Below, piece by piece: positions 8,827-17,737 of a DNA stretch of 64,000 bases. Position 1 is the stretch's first letter. Every line of letters starts with the position of its first letter. The notes below the pieces were generated by a model that saw only the letters and a program-made list of their open reading frames with translations, did not search any database and was not told where the DNA came from. Source of the DNA: Alkalicoccus luteus (GTDB lineage: Bacteria > Bacillota > Bacilli > Bacillales > Salisediminibacteriaceae); assembly GCA_052061695.1 (NCBI GenBank), contig JBPZEY010000003.1; one strand, 5' to 3'. The position numbers were made by a program, and so were the translations under genes.

Positions 8827-8858
8827 AAAAACCGCCTAAGACAAAAGTCAAAGGCGGA
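8827..8858 (-). terminator. Terminator of pgpA-like gene
   Basis: The hairpin CCGCCT...AGGCGG, with additional pairing in the arms, is followed on the minus strand by TTTTT. It lies just downstream of the gene ending at 8870. Confidence 0.88.
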
Positions 8859-8869
8859 AAAATTACTAG

Positions 8870-9427
8870 TTATGCCATTCTTTCTTCCTGATCGCGGTGT
8901 TCAATTTCTTTTTGATCAAGATGTTCTTCCCTGTCTCTGATCCGGTGTGCGAGCCTGCTTGACGCATTTGCTGCTATGCTGCATACAAGGTCATCAAGAA
9001 AGGTGTGCACGTGACCTCCCGATTTCGAATCCAGCTTTTTAATGATCCCAATTTTTTCTTTATCCAAATAACCGAATGTAGTAACGGCAATACTCCCGTA
9101 TCCGAAGACCGATCCGATCGCAATCGTTTCATCTACACCGAACAACCCTTCGTCAGATTCAACGATCGACTGCAGCGGCTCTGACAGCTTATTTTCTTCA
9201 GCCAGCTTGTCCAGTTCAATTCCAACCAGCACCGCATGCTGAATTTCACGTTTTTCAAGCACAGCGTCAACGCTTTCAATACAGTCCTCTCTTGTCAGAG
9301 ACTCGCTGTATTTGGATTGCATCTCAAACACGATATCCGCAATTTCCTCTATTGATACGCCTCGCTCTTTTAACAGCTCCCGTGCTGCTTTTTCAACGAC
9401 GTGCGATTTAATTGGTTGTTTCTTCAT
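8870..9427 (-). CDS. pgpA: Phosphatidylglycerophosphatase A family protein (YutG-like)
   Basis: It probably dephosphorylates phosphatidylglycerophosphate in phospholipid synthesis, or acts on a related substrate; the Bacillus members are soluble versions of the PgpA domain. The region around residues 10-165 carries the family signatures HAVLVGIELDKLAE, GVDETIAIGSVFGYGSIAVTTFGYLDK and HTFLDDLVCSIAANASSRLAH, with the metal-binding acidic residues in FLDD. The ATG at 9427 gives correct spacing to AGGAG; ATG at 9433 and GTG at 9436 are too close to it. The C-terminal tail is very charged. It is a single gene with its own terminator. Confidence 0.82.
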   Translation of the reverse strand: MKKQPIKSHVVEKAARELLKERGVSIEEIADIVFEMQSKYSESLTREDCIESVDAVLEKREIQHAVLVGIELDKLAEENKLSEPLQSIVESDEGLFGVDETIAIGSVFGYGSIAVTTFGYLDKEKIGIIKKLDSKSGGHVHTFLDDLVCSIAANASSRLAHRIRDREEHLDQKEIEHRDQEERMA

Positions 9428-9590
9428 CTGCATCACTCCTCATACTGCTGATCTTAACATATTCCGCATGATGAGCCGAAATTCCTGCTTCAAAAGAAAA
9501 TGCTTCTTTCATACAAACGACTTTTGTAAATATACCCAAAATATATTATGATGAATACAGCAAATGACGCATTTGAGGAGGCTGATGACG

Positions 9591-10106
9591 ATGAGATACG
9601 GTATTGCTGTCTTTCCATCCAAAAAACTACAGGATATAGCTAATTCCTACCGCAAGCGCTATGATACAAAATATTCAATGGTCCCCCCTCACCTGACACT
9701 GAAGGACCCATTCGACATGAAGGAGTCCGAGCTTGGTGATTTTGTAAAGGAAGTCCGCAAGGTTGCAGAGCGTTCAGAACCTTTTAAGCTCGAGGTGCTT
9801 CGATACAGCAGCTTCTACCCTGTCACGAACACACTTTACATGAAAATAGCGGAAACGGAAGAGCTTCGCGACCTTCAGCAGAAATTAAATGAAGGTCCGC
9901 TGGAGCGCGAGCGTGAGCATCCTTTCGTCCCCCACATTACCATCGGGCAGGAAATGAATTACGATGAACTATCAGATGTTTTCGGCCGCCTGAAACTGGA
10001 GTCCATCCAGCATGAGGAAATGGTCGATCGTTTTTCCCTGCTGTATCAGCTGGATAACGGAACATGGACCGTTCATGAGACATTTCTTCTTGGCGGACGT
10101 TCATGA
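9591..10106 (+). CDS. yjcG: 2H phosphoesterase superfamily protein, YjcG type
   Basis: This is a predicted RNA or cyclic phosphodiester hydrolase/ligase fold. The two His-x-Ser/Thr motifs are HLTL (near residue 45) and HITI (near residue 118), as in 2'-5' RNA ligase-like enzymes. It starts MRYGIAVFPSKKLQDIANSY, matching YjcG. GAGGAGG lies nine bases before the chosen ATG, and the upstream ATG at 9564 is not supported. The length is 171. It overlaps the following GNAT by 4 bp, as yjcG-yjcF do in Bacillus. The true substrate is unknown. Confidence 0.9.
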   Translation: MRYGIAVFPSKKLQDIANSYRKRYDTKYSMVPPHLTLKDPFDMKESELGDFVKEVRKVAERSEPFKLEVLRYSSFYPVTNTLYMKIAETEELRDLQQKLNEGPLEREREHPFVPHITIGQEMNYDELSDVFGRLKLESIQHEEMVDRFSLLYQLDNGTWTVHETFLLGGRS

Positions 10107-10537
10107 TCACAGTGAAACTTGCTGTGTCAGATGAAGAGCTGGCTGATACTAGACTGATCCGCCACAGCGTCTTCGTTGTGGAACAGGGCGTGCCTTCAGA
10201 AAGAGAGATTGATGACCATGAAAAAGCGTCGATTCACTTTATCCTCTATGAGGACCATAAACCTGCTGGCGCAGGAAGACTTCGGCCTGTTACAGAAGGC
10301 GTTAAAGTGGAACGTGTCTGCGTACTGCGGCATTTACGCGGAAAGGGACTGGGGGCAGCTATCATGAAAGAAATGGAAAAGACGGCTGCCGAAAAGTCTT
10401 ATGGAAAGCTGCTGCTTCATTCGCAGACACATGCACAAAGCTTCTATGAACAGCTCGGTTATAAGACAGTATCTGCAGAACCCTTTATGGATGCTGGCAT
10501 TCCTCATGTTAAAATGGAAAAAACAGTAGTTAAATGA
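10103..10537 (+). CDS. yjcF: GNAT-family N-acetyltransferase, YjcF type
   Basis: This is a 144-residue acyl-CoA N-acyltransferase. The acetyl-CoA loop is RHLRGKGLGAAIMKEM (motif A, about residues 77-92), and the sequence ends with QSFYEQLGYKTVS, the usual C-terminal GNAT element. It is translationally coupled to yjcG through an ATGA overlap and followed by a terminator at 10544. The substrate is unknown. Confidence 0.88.
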   Translation: MITVKLAVSDEELADTRLIRHSVFVVEQGVPSEREIDDHEKASIHFILYEDHKPAGAGRLRPVTEGVKVERVCVLRHLRGKGLGAAIMKEMEKTAAEKSYGKLLLHSQTHAQSFYEQLGYKTVSAEPFMDAGIPHVKMEKTVVK

Positions 10538-10543
10538 TTGATT

Positions 10544-10578
10544 AAAAAGCCGTCTCCTTAGTTGGAGCCGGCTTTTAT
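10544..10578 (+). terminator. Terminator of yjcGF
   Basis: The hairpin GCCGTCTCC/GGAGCCGGC with a 6-base loop is followed by TTTT. It lies directly after the YjcF stop. Confidence 0.88.
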
Positions 10579-10704
10579 TAAGAAGAAAAGCTCTTGCAGC
10601 GTAAATCCTTACATTTACAAATAGAGTACGATAATGGGTTCTTATCCGCCAAGCGTTGGAATGCTGCTCGTTCAACTACTGATGAGACCATGCTTGTCAA
10701 GTGC

Positions 10705-11373
10705 TTACATGAGCGGCGCAGCGGACAGCAGTAAACTGAGTACGATACCCGCCAGTGCCATTGCAACGGCTGATGAGGCTCCCTCTTCGCTGCTTTCCTG
10801 AACCATCTGTGCGGTGCCGATACCGTGTGCTACAGCCCCCACCGCAGTCCCTCGAGCATACAGCGAGGTGACGTTCAATTTTGTGAGAAGTGCTGGTCCT
10901 GCAGCCGCTCCAATAATGCCGGTAAACATAACATGTAAGATAACAAGCTCCGGATCGCCGCCATAGATAGCAACAAGTTCGAGCGCGATCGGAACGGTCA
11001 CCGTCCGAGCTGCATATGTGGCAGAAAGTACAGATCCTGCCTGTACAATCAAGGCTGCCGAAAGTGTCAAAATCAGCGCAGCAGCTGTACCTGCTGTAAT
11101 CCCAGCAAGCATTGGCCAAACAATTTCTTTTATCCGGTGCCGCTGCTGATAAACTGGTACGGCGAGTGCCGTTGTTGCGGGCCCAAGCATAAAGGCTGCT
11201 GCAGCAAGGGTAAAACGATAATCACCGGAATCAGCTCCAAGAACCCCTGCAGCAGCGAGAACTGCTGCCGTCGTTACGATAACTGGATTCAAGTAAATGG
11301 CAGGACGCTTTTTATACAGCTTGACGGCAATCGTGAAAAACATGACCGTAATAAATAACAGCAAGTAGCTCAC
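10705..11373 (-). CDS. lrgB: LrgB/CidB-family membrane protein
   Basis: This is a 222-residue inner-membrane protein with about six helices. It is the antiholin-like partner of LrgA, linked in other Firmicutes to murein hydrolase control and to pyruvate or overflow-metabolism export. The family segments AAFMLGPATTALAVPVYQQ and GTAVGAVAHGIGTAQ are visible. The start is GTG at 11373 with AGGGGGAG upstream, overlapping the lrgA stop by 4 bp. The longer frame to 11511 is read-through inside lrgA. Confidence 0.92.
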   Translation of the reverse strand: MSYLLLFITVMFFTIAVKLYKKRPAIYLNPVIVTTAAVLAAAGVLGADSGDYRFTLAAAAFMLGPATTALAVPVYQQRHRIKEIVWPMLAGITAGTAAALILTLSAALIVQAGSVLSATYAARTVTVPIALELVAIYGGDPELVILHVMFTGIIGAAAGPALLTKLNVTSLYARGTAVGAVAHGIGTAQMVQESSEEGASSAVAMALAGIVLSLLLSAAPLM

Positions 11374-11735
11374 TTTTGGCTCCCCCTTTCCAAATATTGA
11401 AAAACCAGTCCGCCGGCAGCAATACCTGCTACAGTTGTAACAGCGAGGATAATCAGCTGGTCTAGCGAAACGAGCCCGTTCGCTGCCGGACCAAGAACCG
11501 CCGCTACACAAAAGGGTACGAATAACAGCCCTAAGTATCGGAGCATAGCTGATGCTCCAAGCTGTACATATGCTTCCGGAAGCAGCCCTGAAAAAAGCAG
11601 CAGCATCAGAATCACCATTCCTGCTACGTTTGCGGGAATGGGCAGAGCAGTCAGCTGAACAAGCCAGACCGCTGACTGGTAAATGATAAATAAAAATCCA
11701 ATCTGCAGGACAAGCCTGCCAGCATACTGCAGCAT
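11370..11735 (-). CDS. lrgA: LrgA/CidA-family holin-like protein
   Basis: This is a 121-residue membrane protein with four predicted helices, first gene of lrgAB. Typical CidA/LrgA sequence is visible: LPIPANVAGMVILMLLLFSGLLP, then the LRYLGLLFVPFCVAAV helix. TTGGAGG lies just before the chosen ATG; the longer frame to 11786 lacks a ribosome site. No LytSR two-component genes are nearby, so regulation is by distant factors. Confidence 0.9.
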   Translation of the reverse strand: MLQYAGRLVLQIGFLFIIYQSAVWLVQLTALPIPANVAGMVILMLLLFSGLLPEAYVQLGASAMLRYLGLLFVPFCVAAVLGPAANGLVSLDQLIILAVTTVAGIAAGGLVFQYLERGSQK

Positions 11736-11783
11736 TTTATTTCCTCCAAGCAGGTACATGTATGTATGTTCATAGAATAAGAG

Positions 11784-11812
11784 CATCCGTATGATAAACC
11801 GGATGCTCTTTC
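11784..11812 (-). terminator. Hairpin upstream of lrgA
   Basis: The inverted repeat AAGAGCATCCG/CGGATGCTCTT lies between the 50-residue gene at 11853 and lrgA. On the minus strand it is followed by TTATTCT, a weak tail. It probably ends the upstream small gene. Confidence 0.6.
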
Positions 11813-11852
11813 TTCTGTTCCGTATTCTCCAATAATACCGCTTTTTTACCTA

Positions 11853-12005
11853 TCAAACCAGTTCTTCGTACATTTCGTATGTTTCATATGCTCTCGTATA
11901 AAGGTGGTCCACATCCTCGTCGCTCATTCGCATCATTTGCTCTGCAGAAACATGCTTTACCTTCTGGATAAATGTTATCATGTTTTCCCTTTCTGTACGT
12001 TTCAT
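11853..12005 (-). CDS. Short charged protein, BH0509-like (50 aa)
   Basis: This 50-residue soluble protein begins MKRTERENMITFIQ at an ATG preceded by GAGGAGG; a longer frame to 12080 is unsupported. The pattern of an N-terminal RxERxNMI segment, a VSAEQMMRMSDEDVDHLY helix and an acidic tyrosine-rich tail resembles the small BH0509 family of Bacillaceae, whose function is unknown. It is monocistronic. Confidence 0.65.
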   Translation of the reverse strand: MKRTERENMITFIQKVKHVSAEQMMRMSDEDVDHLYTRAYETYEMYEELV

Positions 12006-12122
12006 GTAAACCGCCTCCTCTGTATTAATACAGTTTTTATAATGTAAAGTTATTGTATAACAGTTCTGTTTTTTGCGCAAGCTTTTTTCTGATTTTTTTG
12101 ACGACTTTTTTACCTAATTAAA

Positions 12123-12154
12123 CACCCGCTGCCGACTTAATGTCAGCAACGGGT
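12123..12154 (-). terminator. Terminator of the gene at 12177
   Basis: The imperfect stem ACCCG-TGC-GAC / GTC-GCA-CGGGT with loop TTAAT is followed on the minus strand by GTTTAATT. Confidence 0.8.
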
Positions 12155-12176
12155 TTGATAGAGCTTTATAGGTTGT

Positions 12177-12509
12177 TTAATGACGATAGTGCTGTTGATG
12201 TTTGCGATGTGTATTCTCGGAAAAATACCATTTATTCGCTTTGTAATAGATTAAATTGCTCTCTGCAATTTCCTTTAGAAGTTCGATGACATCTGCTTCA
12301 TCCAGCTTTCTGTTAAAGACTCGTTGATTGAGCTCTTCAGCAGTAAATCCGTAAACTGCTTCCTGCTGCAATGCTGACAGCAGCTTCACTCTTTTATTCT
12401 GTCGAGCATCCTCTTTCCATTTTCCCGTCACTATGTTTTTCAATGGTCCCGCTGAAACAATTCCCAGAGCGAATCCGATCAGCACCAGTATTAAATCATT
12501 TATCCACAT
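12177..12509 (-). CDS. Membrane-anchored protein with winged-helix-like tail, unknown
   Basis: This is a 110-residue protein with one N-terminal transmembrane helix (about residues 5-25). A basic linker (GKWKEDARQNKRVK) and a soluble part (45-100) follow. The soluble pattern LLSALQQEAVYGFTAEELNQRV...ADVIELLKEIAESNLIYYKANKWYF looks like a small winged helix. The tail is His-rich. It lies 13 bp after the end of the decayed GGDEF gene, so it may once have been co-transcribed with it. No family name can be given. Confidence 0.7.
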   Translation of the reverse strand: MWINDLILVLIGFALGIVSAGPLKNIVTGKWKEDARQNKRVKLLSALQQEAVYGFTAEELNQRVFNRKLDEADVIELLKEIAESNLIYYKANKWYFSENTHRKHQQHYRH

Positions 12510-12522
12510 TTTAATTCCGCCT

Positions 12523-14141
12523 TTAATCCGCCGTTAGTCTTGCTATGGCGTAATTCTGTTTACCGTTCTGCTTCATTTTGTACCTGGCTGTATCCGCTAA
12601 ATGTATCAAGTAGTCTAACTTTATTGACTGATCCGGAAACACACTGATGCCGACACTCGCTTTAACAGGGAGATACGTTGTCTCCGTCAGTTTAAAGCGA
12701 GGTGAACGAATGACGTTCATCATTTGTTCAGCTGCCGCTTCCACTGAGTCCTCCCGCTTCAGCTTTTTTATCACATAAAATTCATCCCCGCCTACTCTGG
12801 CTGTCATACTATCCGGCCCTGCCGCATGCTGCAGGATGTCAGCCGTATAAATAAGAAAGTCGTCTCCGGTCTGATGCCCGTGCAGATCATTCACCAGCTT
12901 AAATCCATCCAAACAGGGCCCCTTTTCCCCATGCTTCAACCGCCTCTTCAGCCTTCTCATAAAAAGCACGCTTTTCCAACTATCCGTTAATGGATCGTGA
13001 TAAGCGAGATGCTCAATCATCGTTTTAGCTTTCGTTTCTTCTGTAACGTCTCTAAGAAGTAAAACCTGCAAAGGCATGTGGTCGATAAACAGCTGCTCTG
13101 CATCTGCAATCACATGCTTATTCAAGCCGTTTCCCACTTTGAGCGTTAAACGCCTGCTTCGAGAGGCTGCATCAGTATCCAGGCCCTGCCACACTCCCGC
13201 ATCCATGCTAAAAAGGAAGTAAAAAAAGAGCCTTCCAGTCCCTTTTTTTCCAGCAATTGTTCGGCAGAAGGGTTGGCACTGTGAATAACACCATCCCGCT
13301 TTACAAATAGTATAGCTGTGCGGTTTCGTTGATACAACAGTTCATACCGCCTGTCATAACGTTCCATAAAATCGAGCCTGTTCATCGCATAAAACAGGGC
13401 ACCTGCCCAAAAAAGACCTGCAAATATATACGGATGCGGAGGCAGGACGCCTCTAAATTCCCAATATCCAAAGACCACATCCCAAATAAGTACTAAGGAA
13501 GCTACAAATAAAAGCACCTTGTAAAGTTTCGCTTCAGCTTTTGTTCTTGATTTCAGAAGCGAGTAAACCAGTAAGAAAACAATAAGTACACTGACAACGT
13601 TGGCTGCCGTCAATGTCATGAGATAGGAGTCATTGAACACAGGGTAAATCCAATATCCGGTTTGAACAAATTCTTCATTGTTAATAATATTTGTACCTGT
13701 CAGGTACGTTGCTGCTACAAAGCCAACCGGCAAATAGAAAATCCATGGGTAAATCACGTTCGGCACCTTTTCTGAAAGTCCGGAAAAAATGAAGTAAAAG
13801 TGAAAGAAAAAGCCGGGTATTAAAATTCCCGCGTTTCCAAACCAATACATTACAAGATCTGCACTGTAGGTCACAGGCAGCATATGGCGAAAATACTCTG
13901 CCAGAAACAACATCATATATCAGAACATATATAGGCTCAGCAGCTGATGCATTCGGCTGCTCAAATGTCTTCGAAGCAGATCCACTGACATCATGCCAAG
14001 TAAAAAGGCAGGAATCAAATAGACAGCTGCATATAAGACAAGCTCACGCATAATCGATTCCTCCAGCTCTGTTCTGTCATCTTCATTTAAACATTCGCTG
14101 TACAGTCGAAGCCTCCTGCTTGATTTCAGTACTTTGTCCAA
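12523..14141 (-). pseudogene. Decayed membrane-anchored diguanylate cyclase (7TM-PAS-GGDEF)
   Basis: Three consecutive frames form one former gene. The N-terminal piece (13920-14141, MDKVLKSSRR...) ends at an in-frame TGA at 13920-13922, and the same frame resumes at once (MMLFLAEYFRHMLP, from 13916). That piece covers the rest of a seven-helix sensor and a PAS-like region, then loses frame near 13195-13220, beside T-rich runs. The last piece (12523-13206) holds the GGDEF domain with RVGGDEFYVI intact. However, the LTGLPNR segment reads LTDSWKS, and the strand before LDGFKLVND is missing several residues. The nonsense codon, frameshift and deletion together argue for a pseudogene rather than a sequencing error. 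Confidence 0.82.
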
Positions 14142-14215
14142 TAGTCCCGTAAACGATGCGCCTGGTTCTGAAAACTCACTAAAAAACCGTCCGCAACAAC
14201 CAACGGCTCGGACAT

Positions 14216-14749
14216 TCAGCTTTTAACGTGCGATCTTTTCGTTGATTCAAAACCAAAAGCTGATTGGGTGTATGCCTTACCCGCAATCGTTACCTCGCTC
14301 TCATAAACAAGCTCTGCTCCCTCTGTTTTAAAAAAGGAGCGAGAAGATGTGTTCTCCAAATGCCATAGGGCAGCTCGTTTGTGGCCAAGCCCATGCAGGT
14401 GCTCAAGTGCCGTATGAAGCAATCCGGTGCCAAAGCCTTTGCGCTGGTAGGAAGGATGGACAAACAACCCATAGACTTCACCGCTGTAGCGCATACGCAG
14501 CTTCGCATCCCGCATAGTTCCTGATAAAATAAATCCGCACAGCGTCCCTTGATCAGCAGCTACATACATAGCGTTTCCGCCGCTGATGGCTGACGGAAGA
14601 CTGTTTTCCCACCGCTTGACTCGCTCTTTCATCGTCCAGCTTTTTAATGCATCTTCGTGCAGAATATCACGATACGTATGAAGCCATGTATTTACATGAA
14701 TCGCAGCAATGCTTTCTGCATCGGACACATCCGCTTTCCGAATCAGCAT
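14216..14749 (-). CDS. GNAT-family N-acetyltransferase
   Basis: This is a 177-residue acetyltransferase of unknown substrate. Motif A reads GLFVHPSYQRKGFGTGLL (about residues 93-110), and the C-terminal region (LWHLENTSSRSFFKTEGAELVYES) is typical of the family. Its ATG lies 1 bp after the yfmL stop, with the ribosome site AAAGGAG inside the helicase gene, so the two are co-translated. Confidence 0.87.
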   Translation of the reverse strand: MLIRKADVSDAESIAAIHVNTWLHTYRDILHEDALKSWTMKERVKRWENSLPSAISGGNAMYVAADQGTLCGFILSGTMRDAKLRMRYSGEVYGLFVHPSYQRKGFGTGLLHTALEHLHGLGHKRAALWHLENTSSRSFFKTEGAELVYESEVTIAGKAYTQSAFGFESTKRSHVKS

Positions 14750-14750
14750 A

Positions 14751-15884
14751 TTATACGCTCCTTTTCTTCTTCAATACTCCATATTCGATTTCTGCTTCGT
14801 GCAGGGAAATTTTCAAAACAGCAGCAATTTCCTTCATTCGATCTGTTTCGCTAGGGGTTAACAGGGAAACCGATGTACCACTTCTTCCGGCCCGGCCCGT
14901 TCGCCCGGAGCGATGTACATATTGATTCACATCATTTGGTAGGTCAAGCTGAATAACATGAGTAACCTGCTCGATGTCCATTCCCCGTGATGCTACATCT
15001 GTCGTCATTAACAGTCTGGATTCTCCCTCTCGAAAACCTTTCAGCGCTTTTTCTCTTTCCTGTTTGGACGTTTCCCCATGCAGAACAGCTGGCTTGCGGC
15101 CTTTAAACTCCAGCTTTCCTGCAGCTTGTTCAAGCTGATAACGGTCATTACAGAACACAATCGCATACACGTCATTCATAGAGCTCAGTTTCTGCAAGTG
15201 CTTCATTTTATCGCGTAAAGCTCCCTTTAAAACAAGATGCTCCACGTTTCCATCTGCTTTTGCGGAACGATTGATGCGAATCACATCGGCTTTGCCGGTC
15301 CACTCTTTAGCTTGTTCAACCGTACGTTTAGGAAGGGTAGCAGAGACAATATATTTGCGGCACTCCCGCTGAACAGCTCCGGCAATACGGCCAGCTGCCT
15401 CCTTATGTTCTTTGGAAAAAAGCTGATCTGCCTCATCAAAAACAAGCGTTTTAACAGCGTGCATTTTTAATTTCTTCTGCTGAATCAGCTCAAGCAGACG
15501 ACCGGGTGTACCGGTGATGACAGCGGGCTTTTTTTTCAGTTTTTCCAACTGTCGTTTCACGTTGGCTCCGCCAATCAACGGCGCGCAAGTGAAGGATGAG
15601 CCCGACGTCCAAGCCTGTGCCTCCTCATGAACCTGCATTGCAAGCTCTCTTGACGAAACTACAATAACAGTCTGAGGTTGTTTTTCCTGCGCATCCATAT
15701 GATGAAGTGCCGGCAGCAGGTAGGCAAGCGTCTTACCGGAGCCGGTTGGTGCTTCGCATATGATGTTCTGCTGCTGAAGCGCAGCTGGAATCATTTTCTC
15801 CTGTACTGGAGTGAATTTCTCATAAGCAGCCTTTTCCCAGTTTTCCTGAAGAAAAGGACGTAATTCATTTAATTGTTCTGTCAT
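14751..15884 (-). CDS. yfmL: DEAD-box ATP-dependent RNA helicase, YfmL type
   Basis: This is a cytoplasmic RNA helicase for ribosome assembly or RNA turnover. The ordered motifs are a Q-like motif (FTPVQEKMIPAAL), I (APTGSGKT), Ib (GTPGR), II (DEAD), III (SAT) and VI (YVHRSGRTGRAGR). The length of 377 without a long C-terminal tail matches YfmL (376) rather than CshA, CshB or DeaD. It overlaps no upstream gene and leads the yfmL-GNAT pair. Confidence 0.9.
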   Translation of the reverse strand: MTEQLNELRPFLQENWEKAAYEKFTPVQEKMIPAALQQQNIICEAPTGSGKTLAYLLPALHHMDAQEKQPQTVIVVSSRELAMQVHEEAQAWTSGSSFTCAPLIGGANVKRQLEKLKKKPAVITGTPGRLLELIQQKKLKMHAVKTLVFDEADQLFSKEHKEAAGRIAGAVQRECRKYIVSATLPKRTVEQAKEWTGKADVIRINRSAKADGNVEHLVLKGALRDKMKHLQKLSSMNDVYAIVFCNDRYQLEQAAGKLEFKGRKPAVLHGETSKQEREKALKGFREGESRLLMTTDVASRGMDIEQVTHVIQLDLPNDVNQYVHRSGRTGRAGRSGTSVSLLTPSETDRMKEIAAVLKISLHEAEIEYGVLKKKRSV

Positions 15885-15952
15885 AGTAGGTCCTCATTTC
15901 TGCATATCTATCCCATCTATTGTACAGGAGACAAGACCTTTGCCGCAATGCA

Positions 15953-15982
15953 CAAAAAAGCCGGCGGCTGCCGGCTTTTTTT
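15953..15982 (-). terminator. Terminator of aldehyde dehydrogenase gene
   Basis: The stem AAAAAAGCCGGC / GCCGGCTTTTTT with loop GGCT is followed by T's in both directions. It lies directly after the stop at 15984. Confidence 0.92.
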
Positions 15983-15983
15983 G

Positions 15984-17435
15984 TTACTCGTTAGTTTGCT
16001 TGTATTGCATGTAAACGACCTGCGTGCTGAGAAAGTCACCGAGACCATGTTTTCCGTCTGTCCCGCCTATACCGGACTTTCTAAAGCCTGCATGATAACC
16101 CTGAACCGCTTCGAAGTTTTCACGGTTTACGAACGTTTCACCGAATCGAAGACCGTTTGTAAGCTGCATCGCTTCGTTATAGTTTTCTGTGAAAATGGAG
16201 GACGACAGTCCGTAATCAGAGTCGTTAGCTTTATCGATTACTTCTTCGATTTCTGTAAACGTAACGATCGGGAGAACCGGTCCGAATATCTCTTCCTGAA
16301 TGATCTCCATGTCCTGCGTTGCGTTTGAGATAACAGTAGGCTCATAAAAGAACCCTTTCTCCGTATCGGCTCTTTTTCCACCGGTTAGGATGCTGGCTCC
16401 GGCTTTTACAGCGCCCTGAACCATTTCGTCCACCTCTTTCAGCCTGTCTTCACTGACGAGAGGCCCCATGTCAAGCGACTTATCCTGCAGCGGATCCCCG
16501 AATGTCACCTGCTTCATTTCTTCCGTGATTTTATTCGTAAATTCCTCCGCTATATCCTCATGCACATAGACTCTCTCTGCGTTAGTGCATGCCTGACCGG
16601 CATTAATGATCCTGCTTTTCGTAATATTTTTAACTGCTGTGTCTAAGTCAGCGTGTTTTGTAACAATGGCTGGAGCCTTCCCGCCCAATTCCAAATTAAC
16701 CTTGGTAATGTTCTGAGCTGCCGCTTCCATTACCTTTACACCGGCGGGTACACTTCCGGTCATTGTAACCATCTCCACTTTTTTGTGTGATGCCAGTGCG
16801 TTACCGATTGTGGAACCTTTTCCGGTAATGAAGTTATATACTCCTTTAGGGAGTATATCCATGTTGTGCACCAGTTCTGTGAAAAAAGCAGCTGTGTTCG
16901 GCGTCTGCTGGCTTGGTTTCAGCACAATTGTACATCCTGCCATCAGTGCAGTTGCCACCTTACGAGCAAGGATAAATACCGGAAAATTCCAAGGCACGAT
17001 TCCAGCTACTACTCCAATCGGTCGGCGGTGAATAAAAATGTTTTCATTTGGACGGTCGCTCGGAACAATTTCTCCCTCAATCCGTCTCGACCATTCCGAC
17101 ATATATTGAAAATAATCAAGTGCTAAATCGACTTCTCCTGAAGCCATTTCGTCGCTTTTTCCCTGCTCTTCCATAAGAAGCCGAATGAAGTCGTCACGGT
17201 GCTCCGTCATTTTCTGACCTATTTCCCGTACGATTCGACCGCGTTCGTTCGTTGGAACAGCCCCCCAGCTCTTCTGGGCATCGGCCGCTGCCTGAACTGC
17301 TTTTTCCACGTCTTCTTCTGTTCCGTTATAAATGGAGGAAATCACTTCCTCTGTAGCGGGGTTGATCACATCGATGGTTTCTTTTGTTGATGATTCCGTA
17401 TACGAACCGTTAATATACAATTTATGTGTATTCAT
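15984..17435 (-). CDS. NAD(P)-dependent aldehyde dehydrogenase (AldA-like)
   Basis: This 483-residue cytoplasmic enzyme oxidises an aldehyde to the acid. The catalytic Cys is in NAGQACTNAERV and the general-base Glu in NLELGGKAP. Cofactor motifs include VPWNFPVF and TMTGSVPAG. It is closest in style to lactaldehyde/glycolaldehyde dehydrogenase AldA. The ATG at 17435 has AGGAGG at proper distance; the longer frame to 17510 runs into the operator-like repeat and is not used. It is monocistronic. The exact substrate is not determined. Confidence 0.88.
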   Translation of the reverse strand: MNTHKLYINGSYTESSTKETIDVINPATEEVISSIYNGTEEDVEKAVQAAADAQKSWGAVPTNERGRIVREIGQKMTEHRDDFIRLLMEEQGKSDEMASGEVDLALDYFQYMSEWSRRIEGEIVPSDRPNENIFIHRRPIGVVAGIVPWNFPVFILARKVATALMAGCTIVLKPSQQTPNTAAFFTELVHNMDILPKGVYNFITGKGSTIGNALASHKKVEMVTMTGSVPAGVKVMEAAAQNITKVNLELGGKAPAIVTKHADLDTAVKNITKSRIINAGQACTNAERVYVHEDIAEEFTNKITEEMKQVTFGDPLQDKSLDMGPLVSEDRLKEVDEMVQGAVKAGASILTGGKRADTEKGFFYEPTVISNATQDMEIIQEEIFGPVLPIVTFTEIEEVIDKANDSDYGLSSSIFTENYNEAMQLTNGLRFGETFVNRENFEAVQGYHAGFRKSGIGGTDGKHGLGDFLSTQVVYMQYKQTNE

Positions 17436-17483
17436 GAAAAGACTACCTCCTAGTAGGTGATAGTCTGTATGTACCCGAATTAG

Positions 17484-17505
17484 AGGTAACGATAAACCGT
17501 TACCT
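17484..17505. promoter_or_regulatory. Operator-like inverted repeat upstream of aldehyde dehydrogenase
   Basis: The perfect 8-bp arms AGGTAACG / CGTTACCT are separated by 6 bp, about 50 bp before the ATG. No T run follows, so it looks like a regulator site rather than a terminator. The cognate regulator is unknown. Confidence 0.45.
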
Positions 17506-17537
17506 TTCAAAACGTAAGCACCAGGACGCAGAAAAAT

Positions 17538-17570
17538 AAGCTGCCGGCACCATTACGTACCGGCAGCTTT
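17538..17570 (-). terminator. Terminator closing the polysaccharide operon
   Basis: The stem AAGCTGCCGG / CCGGCAGCTT has a 12-base loop. On the minus strand it is followed by ATTTTTC. The stop codon of the last 48-residue ORF lies inside the 5' arm, so this terminates the large operon. Confidence 0.85.
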
Positions 17571-17715
17571 AGTGTATCGGCTGCTCCTGCTCTATGTCCT
17601 GTTCCTCCATGTCATCTATGACATACACTGGACCGCCTTCACTGATCATGTTCTCAACTGCTGCTTCATAAGCTGTCTTGTCTGTTTCGAGAATGAGAGG
17701 AATTCGTCGCTTCAT
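17569..17715 (-). CDS. 48-residue peptide, last gene of the polysaccharide operon
   Basis: The ATG is preceded by AGGGAGGTGAG, a very strong ribosome site that lies between it and the glycosyltransferase stop at 17738, so the peptide is in the same transcript. The sequence starts MKRRIPLILETDK and ends in a very acidic tail (DDMEEQDIEQEQPIH). It has no membrane helix, and no family is recognised. Its stop codon TAA is within the terminator stem. Confidence 0.68.
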   Translation of the reverse strand: MKRRIPLILETDKTAYEAAVENMISEGGPVYVIDDMEEQDIEQEQPIH

Positions 17716-17737
17716 CCAGCTCACCTCCCTTAAACCT

